Positions 7,761 through 14,656 of a stretch of DNA of 34,970 bases are shown piece after piece; position 1 is the first letter of the stretch; each line of letters starts with the position of its first letter. The translations under genes and the position numbers were made by a program. The DNA lies in assembly GCF_005864045.1 (NCBI RefSeq), contig NZ_VBSP01000023.1, positions 1 to 34,970 of the forward strand, given 5' to 3'. The notes below the pieces were generated by a model. That model saw only the letters and a list, made by a program, of their open reading frames with translations, was not told where the DNA came from and ran no database searches. The DNA comes from Ruoffia tabacinasalis. Lineage in GTDB: Bacteria > Bacillota > Bacilli > Lactobacillales > Aerococcaceae.

Positions 7761-8510
7761 ATGAAGCGAGTGACGATAGATAATGTATCCATTGGTCAAG
7801 GGAGACCTAAAATAATTGTACCGATTATTGGTAAAACTCGTGCGGAGATTATTAAAGATGCAAAAGAGGCAGGTGAGTCATCAGGTGATTTAGTGGAATG
7901 GCGCATTGATTTTTATGAAGATGTGGAAAAATCGGGCGCAGTGAGCGAACTTTCTAAAGTTGTCAAACAGCTGGTGAATAAGTCGTTGTTAATTACCTTC
8001 CGTACTTTTGAAGAAGGTGGGGAACGCGAGCTATCCTATGAGCAATATGTTGCCCTTTATCAAGAAATTATTAATGAAGGACACGTTGATTTATTAGATA
8101 TTGAGTTATTTATCCCAGAAGAAAAGTTAGACTGTCTTATTCAAGAGTGTCGCAGTCAAGGGATTTATGTGGTGCTATGTAATCATGACTTTGAACGAAC
8201 ACCTCCAGAGGAAGAGATTATTCGTCGTCTTGAGTTGATGGAAAGTAAAGGGGCAGATATTTGCAAGATAGCTGTTATGCCACAAACGCCCGAAGATGTT
8301 TTAACGCTTTTAAAAGCCACTCATCGGCGTCAGCAATTTGCTAATGTTCCATTGATAACAATGTCTATGGGTAATTTAGGAATGGTTAGTCGCCTTGCTG
8401 GCGAAGCATTTGGCTCTGCAGCAACTTTCGGTTCTTTAGGAAAAGCATCTGCTCCCGGTCAAATGGCTGTTGAAGATTTAGCAGTCGCTTTAAAGAATTT
8501 GAGTTTATAA
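7761..8510 (+). CDS. aroD: 3-dehydroquinate dehydratase, type I
   Basis: This 249-aa type I dehydroquinase forms 3-dehydroshikimate in the shikimate pathway through a Schiff base. The conserved set is visible: Glu46 and Arg48 in VEWRID, His142 in CNHDF, the Schiff-base Lys169 in ICKIAVMP, and SMGNLGMVSRLAGEAFGS near the end. Length is typical. A longer in-frame version from 7698 exists, but GGGAGGGCGG at 7748-7757 sits just ahead of the ATG at 7761, and family members start at MKRV-like sequences. It stands alone with no other aro gene nearby. A convergent dehydrogenase follows, sharing a terminator. Confidence 0.95.
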   Translation: MKRVTIDNVSIGQGRPKIIVPIIGKTRAEIIKDAKEAGESSGDLVEWRIDFYEDVEKSGAVSELSKVVKQLVNKSLLITFRTFEEGGERELSYEQYVALYQEIINEGHVDLLDIELFIPEEKLDCLIQECRSQGIYVVLCNHDFERTPPEEEIIRRLELMESKGADICKIAVMPQTPEDVLTLLKATHRRQQFANVPLITMSMGNLGMVSRLAGEAFGSAATFGSLGKASAPGQMAVEDLAVALKNLSL

Positions 8511-8543
8511 AAAGAAGGGAGCATGGATTGCTCCCCTTCTTTA
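8511..8543. terminator. Bidirectional terminator between aroD and the Ldh_2 gene
   Basis: AAAGAAGGGAGCA pairs with TGCTCCCCTTCTTT (one bulged base) over a 5-base loop. The A-rich left and T-rich right arms let it serve both convergent genes. Confidence 0.85.
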
Positions 8544-8547
8544 ATGC

Positions 8548-9657
8548 TTATTCAAATGGCAATTTGTAATCTGTCCAGCCTAATTCATCGCGAATAGCGA
8601 TCATTTCTTGTTGCACCCCTTCATTTAGAGGTAAGCCTGTATCTTTACGCTCTAACCACACAAGGTGTTCTTTTTCACCGGCAGTATAAATGCGTTCTTC
8701 ACCTGGCGCCACTTCTGAATTTCTTAAAGCTCTTAAGATATCTCCAGCTGTCTTCTTGAAGCTGTCTAAACCAACGAAAGCTTCGGTATCAATGGCAATA
8801 AAGAAGTGTCCTAGATGGAATTTCTGTTTCTCGCCATTTTCCCCAATGCCTGATAACATATGCAAGAAGTTTCCTTGTTGTAGGGCAGCTGATAATACTT
8901 CTACAAAAGTTGCATAACCATAACCTTTATATCCAGCGAGTTCTTCACCGATACCCCCAAGTGGTGCTAGCGCTGCTTGACCATTAACTAACGCTTCTAG
9001 AATTTCAGGCGAGTCAGTCATTGCTTTTCCGTCACGACCAATCACCATTCCTGCAGGTGTATCTTGACCAATACGTGCGTAATATTCAATCTTTCCGCGT
9101 TGACTAATTGAAGTCGCACAGTCTAATGAAAATGGAAAATCCTCATCGGTTGGGAAACCGAGTGTGAGTGGGTTTGTACCTAACATATTCTCAACTCCAA
9201 AAGTAGGCGCAATTGAAGGGCGCGCATTCGTCCCGGTCATGCCGATACAACCTGCTTTTGCGGCCATATCTGTGTAATAACCCGCAATTCCGTAGTGAGT
9301 TGAGTTTCGAACCGCAACCATACCCATTCCGAACTCTTTCGCTTTATCGATCGCCATCTGCATGGCTTTATATCCAATGACTTGTCCCATCCCATCATGT
9401 CCGTCCACAACTGCTGTTGTCGGTGTTTCACGAACAACTTCAAAATTCGTCTCCGGATGTTGAATACCCGCTTTAATTCGATCAAGATAAATTGGTTTAA
9501 AGCGGTTTACCCCATGTGATTCAATCCCTTTGCGGTCAGACGCAAGTAGCACATCTGTACAAATATCCGCATCTTCTTCTGGAATCCCATAAGCCATAAA
9601 GACATCTTTAACAAACTTTGTTACCCAATCCCATTCAACAGTAAAAGTTTGACCCAT
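8548..9657 (-). CDS. Malate/L-lactate dehydrogenase family (Ldh_2) NAD(P)-dependent oxidoreductase
   Basis: This 369-aa protein belongs to the Ldh_2 family, which includes L-sulfolactate, ureidoglycolate, malate and 2,3-diketogulonate dehydrogenases; it is unrelated to classical LDH. Family marks are GIESHGVNRF with His48, NSTHYGIAGYY with the catalytic-region His121, the GTNPLTLGFPT loop, and GYKGYG near residue 235. An AGGAGG at 9666-9671 precedes the ATG. The substrate cannot be read from sequence. A full cre match lies upstream, so the gene should be repressed on preferred sugars, consistent with a role in using an alternative 2-hydroxy acid. Its neighbours (malic enzyme, AroD) make malate or a plant-derived acid plausible, but that is inference. 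Confidence 0.9.
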   Translation of the reverse strand: MGQTFTVEWDWVTKFVKDVFMAYGIPEEDADICTDVLLASDRKGIESHGVNRFKPIYLDRIKAGIQHPETNFEVVRETPTTAVVDGHDGMGQVIGYKAMQMAIDKAKEFGMGMVAVRNSTHYGIAGYYTDMAAKAGCIGMTGTNARPSIAPTFGVENMLGTNPLTLGFPTDEDFPFSLDCATSISQRGKIEYYARIGQDTPAGMVIGRDGKAMTDSPEILEALVNGQAALAPLGGIGEELAGYKGYGYATFVEVLSAALQQGNFLHMLSGIGENGEKQKFHLGHFFIAIDTEAFVGLDSFKKTAGDILRALRNSEVAPGEERIYTAGEKEHLVWLERKDTGLPLNEGVQQEMIAIRDELGWTDYKLPFE

Positions 9658-9689
9658 TTTCTATTCCTCCTAGTAATTTTAACTGGCTT

Positions 9690-9703
9690 TGTAAGCGTTT
9701 CCT
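9690..9703 (-). promoter_or_regulatory. cre site (CcpA operator) before the Ldh_2 gene
   Basis: TGTAAGCGTTTCCT on the plus strand fits all 14 positions of TGWAARCGYTWNCW. On the minus strand a plausible promoter (TTGTTA, 17-bp spacer, TAATTT) ends a few bases before it, so CcpA bound here would block the start of transcription. This is the best or equal-best cre in the window. Confidence 0.8.
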
Positions 9704-9804
9704 GGCACTTTAAAATTAGCATATTCAGGTTTAAATAACAAGGAATTTATAAAAAGTATTTATAGTAGATGGAAAAATAATTTGTAAATGCAGAAACAGA
9801 AGGA

Positions 9805-10009
9805 TTCGCCAGCTCCCTCACCTGAGCTAGTGAATGCAAGAGAACTTCTCCAGCTCGCCCACTTGAGCTGGCGAATCCAAGACAACTTCGCCAGTTCGCG
9901 CATCTGATCTAGCGAATCCAGTCCAACTTCGCCAGTTCGCGCATCTGAGCTGGCGAATCCAGTCCAACTCCACCAGCTCGTCCACCCGAGCTGGCGAATC
10001 ACCGCAGCT
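9805..10009. repeat. Five tandem 41-bp repeats, each an imperfect palindrome
   Basis: Units start at 9805, 9846, 9887, 9928 and 9969. Each is an 11-base left arm (consensus TTCGCCAGCTC), an 8-base variable loop, an 11-base right arm (GAGCTGGCGAA) and an 11-base spacer (consensus TCCAGTCCAAC). Arms pair within each unit with one or two mismatches, some of which are G-U on one strand. Units 3 and 4 are the most alike. The block is clearly more GC-rich than its surroundings. It lies between the Ldh_2 promoter and the terminator of the SOS operon. Reading frames across it give Trp/Arg/Ser-rich repeats that I do not accept as genes. Confidence 0.93.
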
Positions 10010-10040
10010 TCCCGACCCACCCCCCGAAAAGCATAACAAA

Positions 10041-10078
10041 AGCGACAAAGTATCAAGATAATAAGATACTTTGTCGCT
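10041..10078 (-). terminator. Strong hairpin ending the SOS operon
   Basis: AGCGACAAAGTATC pairs perfectly with GATACTTTGTCGCT over 14 bp across a 10-base loop. On the minus strand it is followed by TTTTGTTA, about 40 bp past the stop of the last operon gene. On the plus strand it is followed by TATATTTTTT, so it can work both ways and isolates the repeat array. Confidence 0.85.
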
Positions 10079-10118
10079 TATATTTTTTATGAGAAGATGA
10101 GCTACATTAAAGTGACAT

Positions 10119-10412
10119 TTAAAAGGATGAGGTGTGTCGAATATATTCATAAATGCGGACTTGCGAATTGCTTTCTTGCATTTTCACTCTGAAGATAAAG
10201 TAATGATTTTTATTATCTTTTGCTTTCATTGCGGGGAGCTTAAAGTAATTGGTTTGTGACTCATTCATAGTAAAAAGAATGTCATCGACCATAAATGTTA
10301 AAGGGACGACCAAATTTGAATAAGCATTAAAATCTTGTTCAAATCGCATAAAATTCTCACTAAAATAATCGAATTGAACACTACTATTCTGTATGTTTCT
10401 AGAATCCATCAT
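10119..10412 (-). CDS. Hypothetical protein, third gene of the SOS polymerase operon
   Basis: This 97-aa protein is not recognised. It has no signal peptide or membrane segment and is mixed alpha/beta in composition. It is rich in Asn, Phe and Tyr (QFDYFSENFMRFEQDFNAY near the start), with a charged C-terminal strand pattern (NHYFIFRVKMQE...VRIYEYIR). Its start overlaps the end of the YolD-like gene by 14 bp, so it is translated from the same transcript and should respond to LexA. In other Firmicutes, short unnamed genes often trail umuC-yolD pairs, so a role as a polymerase accessory or regulator is a fair guess but only that. The overlap and long open frame support it as real. Confidence 0.7.
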   Translation of the reverse strand: MMDSRNIQNSSVQFDYFSENFMRFEQDFNAYSNLVVPLTFMVDDILFTMNESQTNYFKLPAMKAKDNKNHYFIFRVKMQESNSQVRIYEYIRHTSSF

Positions 10413-10767
10413 CCAATTCCTCCTCTAATTTGATTGATATGATGTGTTTAATAGATATAAAGTAGTGAGCATCCTCACTTTGTATACCAACTTGATCGGC
10501 TTGTACGGAATCAATTTTCCCGCGTATTTCTTTGGACTTTTCGTCCTGTATGAATTGGAAAATACCAGGTAACCTTTGCAGATACAATTGGTTGAGTAAG
10601 AGCAGCTTCTCGCCTAAAGGGAGCGACTGGCTAAAATCAATCGTCTCGGCTTCAGTTGTGAGCGCGGTGGTGTGTTCTGATAGGAAAAAGCCCATCCATT
10701 TAGCCATCTTCCGGTCTTGATAATTCCGAGCAGAACGGTAAGGAAGATAGCTTCGATCAACTGTCAT
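10399..10767 (-). CDS. YolD-like family protein
   Basis: This 122-aa protein has the YolD-like layout: an N-terminal DRSYLPYRSARNYQDRKMAKW segment with the family MKWMGFFLSEHT-like helix, and a C-terminal half in which a small beta domain (KIDSVQADQVGIQSEDAHYFISIKHI) resembles the YolD SH3-like core. YolD proteins are regularly encoded with Y-family polymerases in Firmicutes and have been proposed to play a UmuD-like accessory role. It overlaps the polymerase gene by 4 bp at its start and the next gene by 14 bp at its end, so the three genes are translationally coupled. Confidence 0.85.
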   Translation of the reverse strand: MTVDRSYLPYRSARNYQDRKMAKWMGFFLSEHTTALTTEAETIDFSQSLPLGEKLLLLNQLYLQRLPGIFQFIQDEKSKEIRGKIDSVQADQVGIQSEDAHYFISIKHIISIKLEEELDDGF

Positions 10768-12188
10768 GCTAACCCATCCAAGCCACCAGCGCCACCTGCC
10801 GCATGGCCACCGATAAGTTGACTACGCGCTTTACTTCTGGAGTTTTCTTTAAGTACAGTTGCACGTTGCACGGACAAGAAGCCAAATCGTTCACGAACAT
10901 CATCAATTGTTTTTTCAAGGGTTTCTTCTTTTTCGACTTGTTCAAAATTATCAAATAAAGATATAAAAGCATATCTCTCATCGACAAAATTATTATAGCG
11001 AACAGCAATATTTCGAACGGCACCGCCATTATATTTTGAACGAAAAAGACCGATGACATGACCGATGAGCACTTTTGTATTTTGAGTGGGGTCGACTTTT
11101 CTTTGAACATGAATGGATGACCGTTCAGCAGTGTGAGAGAAGCCAATAGATATTGCCACACTGGTTGTCTTTTTATGAGCTTTACGCAAACGGATTGCTA
11201 CTTGCTCAGCCATTTCGCTTAAGACGAGTTCGATATCAGATTGCTTATAATAATCTTTGTGCAGAACTTGTGAGTTACCTAAACCTTTGGATTTGGCTTT
11301 ATAAGGGTAACGCACATCACTTTCATCCACTCCGTTAGCATGAAACCAGAGTTGCAGACCAATAACGCCAAACTCTTGCTTGAGTAGTTCCGGGTTACTG
11401 TTAGCTAGATCTCTAATCGAGTAAATTTTCATACGTTCAAGTCGAATTGCTGTTCGCCGACCGATTCCCCAAAAGTCAGTGAGTTCTTTAATGTTCCAGA
11501 CTTTCGTTTCGACATCTTCATAAGACCAATTAGCGCGCATATTGGGGTTGTATTTTGCTTCATTGTCCAGAGCTAATTTAGCAAGAAGAGGGTTTGCATT
11601 ACTCATACCGACTGTTGAAAAAACGCCAGTTGCTTTCCAAATTTCTCGTTGAATTTGTTCGGAAATTCCATCGAGTTTAGCACGGCGAGAGATATTTTTT
11701 CGCTTGGCAAAATAATCTAGCGAACGTGTTAAATCAATGAAACTTTCATCAATAGAGTAGGGCAGAATTTCCTCCTTAGGTGCATAATTTTGGAGAATGT
11801 CATGAATAATCATATTTTTCTCAATATATAAGCTCATTCTTGGAGGAACAATGAGTGTTTTTCGTGCCCAACTCTCAATAAAGCGAACATACTCACGATT
11901 TATTGGCAAATTTTGCTGTTTAGCGACATAGTAATTGAACCGTCTTGTCTGAATATTAAAAGGTAAATCATAGCTTCTCCCCACATTATCCTTTCCGAAA
12001 ACTTTCTTAAATGTTGGTGAAGAGGCGAGGATCAAGCCGTTTGCATTATCTGCTCGACTCATCACACATAAAGAAGTATAGAGGGGGTGGAGGCCACGTT
12101 CCACGCACTCAACGCTGGCGTAAAAGGATTTCATATCAATGAAAGCTATGTCAGATTTAGGTTCTCTATCATACTGAATGTTTCCCAT
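10764..12188 (-). CDS. Y-family DNA polymerase (UmuC/UvrX-like), SOS-induced
   Basis: This 474-aa translesion polymerase starts with AFIDMKSFYASVECVERG (metal ligand Asp18 and the family steric-gate region). It has the SIDES motif (Asp147, Glu148), a helix-hairpin-helix thumb (FWGIGRRTAIRLERM, near 240) and a little-finger domain (about 300-420). Length suits the UmuC/UvrX branch rather than the shorter DinB. An AGGAGG at 12194-12199 precedes the ATG. The promoter carries a LexA box in its spacer, so it should be silent until DNA damage. Two small genes follow in overlap. UvrX-type polymerases occur on both chromosomes and mobile elements; no mobility gene is adjacent here. Confidence 0.95.
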   Translation of the reverse strand: MGNIQYDREPKSDIAFIDMKSFYASVECVERGLHPLYTSLCVMSRADNANGLILASSPTFKKVFGKDNVGRSYDLPFNIQTRRFNYYVAKQQNLPINREYVRFIESWARKTLIVPPRMSLYIEKNMIIHDILQNYAPKEEILPYSIDESFIDLTRSLDYFAKRKNISRRAKLDGISEQIQREIWKATGVFSTVGMSNANPLLAKLALDNEAKYNPNMRANWSYEDVETKVWNIKELTDFWGIGRRTAIRLERMKIYSIRDLANSNPELLKQEFGVIGLQLWFHANGVDESDVRYPYKAKSKGLGNSQVLHKDYYKQSDIELVLSEMAEQVAIRLRKAHKKTTSVAISIGFSHTAERSSIHVQRKVDPTQNTKVLIGHVIGLFRSKYNGGAVRNIAVRYNNFVDERYAFISLFDNFEQVEKEETLEKTIDDVRERFGFLSVQRATVLKENSRSKARSQLIGGHAAGGAGGLDGLA

Positions 12189-12220
12189 TATAATCCTCCT
12201 TTTGATAAAACCTTGAGTCT

Positions 12221-12249
12221 ATTATACGAACAAATGTTCGCATAAGCAA
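12221..12249 (-). promoter_or_regulatory. SOS promoter with LexA box in the spacer
   Basis: On the minus strand TTGCTT (12244-12249) and a perfect TATAAT (12221-12226) are 17 bp apart. The palindrome CGAACAAATGTTCG (12227-12240) fills the spacer and fits the Gram-positive LexA/DinR consensus CGAACRNRYGTTYC in every core position. LexA bound here would exclude RNA polymerase. Confidence 0.92.
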
Positions 12250-12273
12250 GTGGAATATTTTAAAACTTGTGAC

Positions 12274-12301
12274 TTGACGAGCGGTAAGAAGTGTATATAC
12301 T
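12274..12301 (+). promoter_or_regulatory. Promoter of the DnaQ-like exonuclease gene
   Basis: TTGACG (12274-12279) and TATACT (12296-12301) are 16 bp apart, 37 bp before the start codon. The LexA box ends 33 bp upstream of this -35, so direct repression by LexA is not obvious. Confidence 0.7.
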
Positions 12302-12338
12302 GATATGGAGATTAAGATCATAAGGAAGGGGTTATTCA

Positions 12339-12890
12339 ATGGAATATGTTGCATTTGACTTTGAAACAGCTAACGGTCAGCGGTGGTCAGCCTGTTCGCT
12401 TGGGGCAGTAAAAGTTGTTGACGGAATTATGGTTAGACATTTTTATGAATTAATTGATCCACTGACATCTTTTGCACCGAACAATATTCGTATTCACGGA
12501 ATAACACCCGAACAAGTTCAAGGAAAACCGGCGTATGATGAAGTTATTGGTCGGTTTCAAGAATTCGTGGGAGACGCGCCAGTTGTGAGTCACACTCAAT
12601 TTGACCGAGGCGTGATTCGATCAGCCAATGAAAAATTCAGACTCCCGGAGTTAGGCATGGATTATTTTGATTCTTGTCAGTTGGCCCGTAATTTATGGCG
12701 CGGAAAGCTTTCAAGTTTCAGTTTAAAATCTTTATGCCAGCAAATAAAATTTGAATTTAATCATCATAATGCTCTTGAAGATGCGCGAGCTGCTGCTTAT
12801 GTCATCCACGCTTTAACGATGTATTCGAAGACGCAGACCGTGGAGGATTTGTTGAAGGCAGGAAATGTGAAGCAGTTTTATAGATTGTAG
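12339..12890 (+). CDS. DnaQ-like (DEDDh) 3'-5' exonuclease
   Basis: This 183-aa protein is a stand-alone DEDDh exonuclease domain, which removes nucleotides from 3' ends. Catalytic residues are Asp7 and Glu9 (VAFDFETA), Asp89 (HTQFDRG) and His143/Asp148 (HHNALEDA). It is shorter than the PolC or DinG fusions and lacks any extra domain. It is divergent from the SOS polymerase operon and shares the 150-bp upstream region with it. That suggests a joint role in lesion handling, but its promoter has no LexA box of its own. AAGGAAGGGG precedes the ATG. Confidence 0.92.
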   Translation: MEYVAFDFETANGQRWSACSLGAVKVVDGIMVRHFYELIDPLTSFAPNNIRIHGITPEQVQGKPAYDEVIGRFQEFVGDAPVVSHTQFDRGVIRSANEKFRLPELGMDYFDSCQLARNLWRGKLSSFSLKSLCQQIKFEFNHHNALEDARAAAYVIHALTMYSKTQTVEDLLKAGNVKQFYRL

Positions 12891-12994
12891 AAACGAAAAC
12901 CCAACCTCCCGCCATCCACACCCGGATGGCCATATTTTTGCCAAATTTATCCTATAATCATCTGATGATTTATGATATGTTTATTATAGCGAAA

Positions 12995-13018
12995 AGAGAG
13001 CGTGGCTCTCTTTTTTTA
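12995..13018 (+). terminator. Short intrinsic terminator
   Basis: AGAGAGC pairs with GCTCTCT over a 3-base loop and is followed by T7. It lies 104 bp after the exonuclease stop. A weaker hairpin (CCATCC...GGATGG, about 12911-12928) without a T tract precedes it. Confidence 0.8.
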
Positions 13019-13127
13019 TTAGGCGGATGATAAAACTTGGTCCTTTAGCCCTATGAAGTTTAGCTATAAATATAATACTGTAAAGTTAATAAAAGACGAT
13101 TTGTTTCAATCAGAGAGGGTAGGTTTT

Positions 13128-13751
13128 ATGGATATGGCACCACTGTCAAAAGATATTATGTTTTTCAAAAGAAATAAGCAAGTGTTAAAGTGGGTAGCCA
13201 TTGTCGGAGCGGTGATTACGTTCATCATATTTGCCTATTTTTTCAAAATTGACTTATTTAATCATCCAGAAATTCTTCAAGAAAGACTCGAGAAAACTGG
13301 GGCATTCGCACCGATTGTCTTTTTCCTTCTATCTATCATCAATACCGTGTATCCAATCGTTCCCGGCGGGCTCGGGAGTGTGATTGCTTATGCCGCATTT
13401 GGGCCACTACTGGGCTTTATTTTGGCGTTTTCAGCGAATTTTCTCGGGTCATTGATATTATTTTGGTTGGCGAAACGCTTCGGGCAGCCAATTCTATATG
13501 CTTTTTTAGATGAAAAATTAGTTGAAAAAGGTTTGAGTTATTTAGATAGAGGTTATTACATTGAGTGGATACTTGCGGTGGTGCTTGTAGTACCAGGATT
13601 GCCAGATGAGTTATTCATCATGATCAGTGGCTTAAGTGATTTGACTTACAAGCGAATGGTCATCATCCAATTGATATTTAAACCGGTCACGATGTTTTTA
13701 TTTATGGCCGGGGTGCACAATTTCTTAGGTTTACTTTCAAATCTATTCTAA
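13128..13751 (+). CDS. TVP38/TMEM64 (VTT/DedA-like) family membrane protein
   Basis: This 207-aa integral membrane protein has about five hydrophobic segments. Family marks are the re-entrant loop YPIVPGGLGSVIAYAAFG, followed by ANFLGSLILFWLAKRFG, and the second loop VVPGLPDELFIMISGL. Related proteins are thought to move or scramble lipids such as undecaprenyl phosphate or phosphatidylethanolamine; the exact role here is unknown. An in-frame ATG at 13053 lies inside promoter-like sequence and has no ribosome binding site, whereas GAGAGGGTAGG (13113-13123) precedes the ATG at 13128. A paralogue is encoded at 33676-34278. Confidence 0.88.
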   Translation: MDMAPLSKDIMFFKRNKQVLKWVAIVGAVITFIIFAYFFKIDLFNHPEILQERLEKTGAFAPIVFFLLSIINTVYPIVPGGLGSVIAYAAFGPLLGFILAFSANFLGSLILFWLAKRFGQPILYAFLDEKLVEKGLSYLDRGYYIEWILAVVLVVPGLPDELFIMISGLSDLTYKRMVIIQLIFKPVTMFLFMAGVHNFLGLLSNLF

Positions 13752-13757
13752 TAAAAG

Positions 13758-13783
13758 AAGCCAGGCGAGTGCCTGGCTTTTTA
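13758..13783. terminator. Terminator between convergent membrane protein genes
   Basis: AAGCCAGGC pairs perfectly with GCCTGGCTT over a GAGT tetraloop, followed by a T run. The minus-strand gene's stop codon overlaps its right edge. Confidence 0.9.
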
Positions 13784-14233
13784 TGTACGTGAAATTATTT
13801 GATGTACAGCGTCAAATTGTTCATTTGAAAAACGTAAACTGATAATCTCCTTTTCAAAAGAAAAATCAACAGTAAAATAATCATCCTCTTTTTCAATCTG
13901 ACTCCCGATAACGTCGGTTAAAGCTTTACTTTTAGGAATGAAACCGGCGAGACCCCTTTTATTAGACTTATAATAGATAAAATCTTTTGAAAGGCCTGAC
14001 GTAAAAGGAATCGCAACAAAATTAATAGCGATTAAAATAAATAAGGCGTATTGAATAAAAGTCTCACCAAATTCGAATCCAACCTCTAGAAATACAATCG
14101 CAATAATCACAGGCGTTGCATAAAATAATCGCTGATGATTCTCGCGAATTTGAATATGGCGAAAGGCATTGAATTGATGAAAAAGGGTGTAGCCCAACAG
14201 GGCGATTAAAATTAAAATAATGATCGTTAACAT
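13781..14233 (-). CDS. Small membrane protein of unknown function
   Basis: This 150-aa protein is not recognised. It starts with a hydrophobic segment (residues 1-18), has a charged loop (FRHIQIRENHQR), then two more spans (about 37-57 and 60-78) and a soluble C-terminal half of about 70 residues, rich in Lys, Asp and Glu. That tail should face the cytoplasm if the positive-inside rule holds. AAGGAG lies 14 bases before the ATG, a little far. An extended -10 (TGTTATAAT on the minus strand, TATAAT at 14263-14268) lies upstream. It is convergent with the TVP38 gene and follows the thiamin operon in the same direction. Confidence 0.7.
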   Translation of the reverse strand: MLTIIILILIALLGYTLFHQFNAFRHIQIRENHQRLFYATPVIIAIVFLEVGFEFGETFIQYALFILIAINFVAIPFTSGLSKDFIYYKSNKRGLAGFIPKSKALTDVIGSQIEKEDDYFTVDFSFEKEIISLRFSNEQFDAVHQIISRT

Positions 14234-14296
14234 GGAAAAGCGAACAACTCCTTTGTCTAGATATTATAACAGAAAATATATAGGAGCTGAGCAAGA

Positions 14297-14656
14297 TTAA
14301 GAAAAATGATCAGACAAACTAATTTCAATCCCAAGAACACCATAGTGCGCTTGTTGCTCCAATGAATAATAAGCTTCCATATCTTTCGGAGAAGCGGTCT
14401 CCACATTATTAGAAGTATAACCACATTCTAGTAAAGGAAGAGCCTGATATAGTTCCTCGAAAAAAGGGAACGGATGTAAAGCAATCACATCCACCTGAAT
14501 TGTTTGTGTTAAATCATCTAAGTGCTCAAATATAATTTGATCACCAACTTGAACTTGGCGACGCTTTTCATCATTTAAACGGAGTTCAATCGTTTTTTCA
14601 CCTTGTTTAATCATATCAAAAGGCTCTGCGTTTAACTTCATTTTATGTAAGGTCAT
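14297..14656 (-). CDS. ASCH-domain protein
   Basis: This 119-aa protein is a single ASCH (PUA-like) domain. HKMKLNAEPFDMIKQGEKTIELRLNDEKRR at the start, read with VGDQIIFEHL, is the typical opening strand-helix and GxKxxE(L)R pattern. ASCH domains are thought to bind RNA, and some have nuclease activity; no specific role is known here. Its start overlaps the last codons of thiD by 14 bp, so it belongs to the thi transcript. An alternative start at the ATG just after the thiD stop (14641) would shorten it by five residues. The link to thiamin salvage is not understood. Confidence 0.85.
   Translation of the reverse strand: MTLHKMKLNAEPFDMIKQGEKTIELRLNDEKRRQVQVGDQIIFEHLDDLTQTIQVDVIALHPFPFFEELYQALPLLECGYTSNNVETASPKDMEAYYSLEQQAHYGVLGIEISLSDHFS

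Noticed and set aside
9805-10009. CRISPR array
   Set aside because: The whole 41-bp unit repeats, with variation in the loop but no unique spacers of constant length, and there are no cas genes.
9760-10150. Two minus-strand reading frames with repeated W/R/S-rich and SSDARTGE-type segments
   Set aside because: They are translations of the 41-bp palindromic array in two frames, have no ribosome binding sites, and one crosses the SOS-operon terminator.
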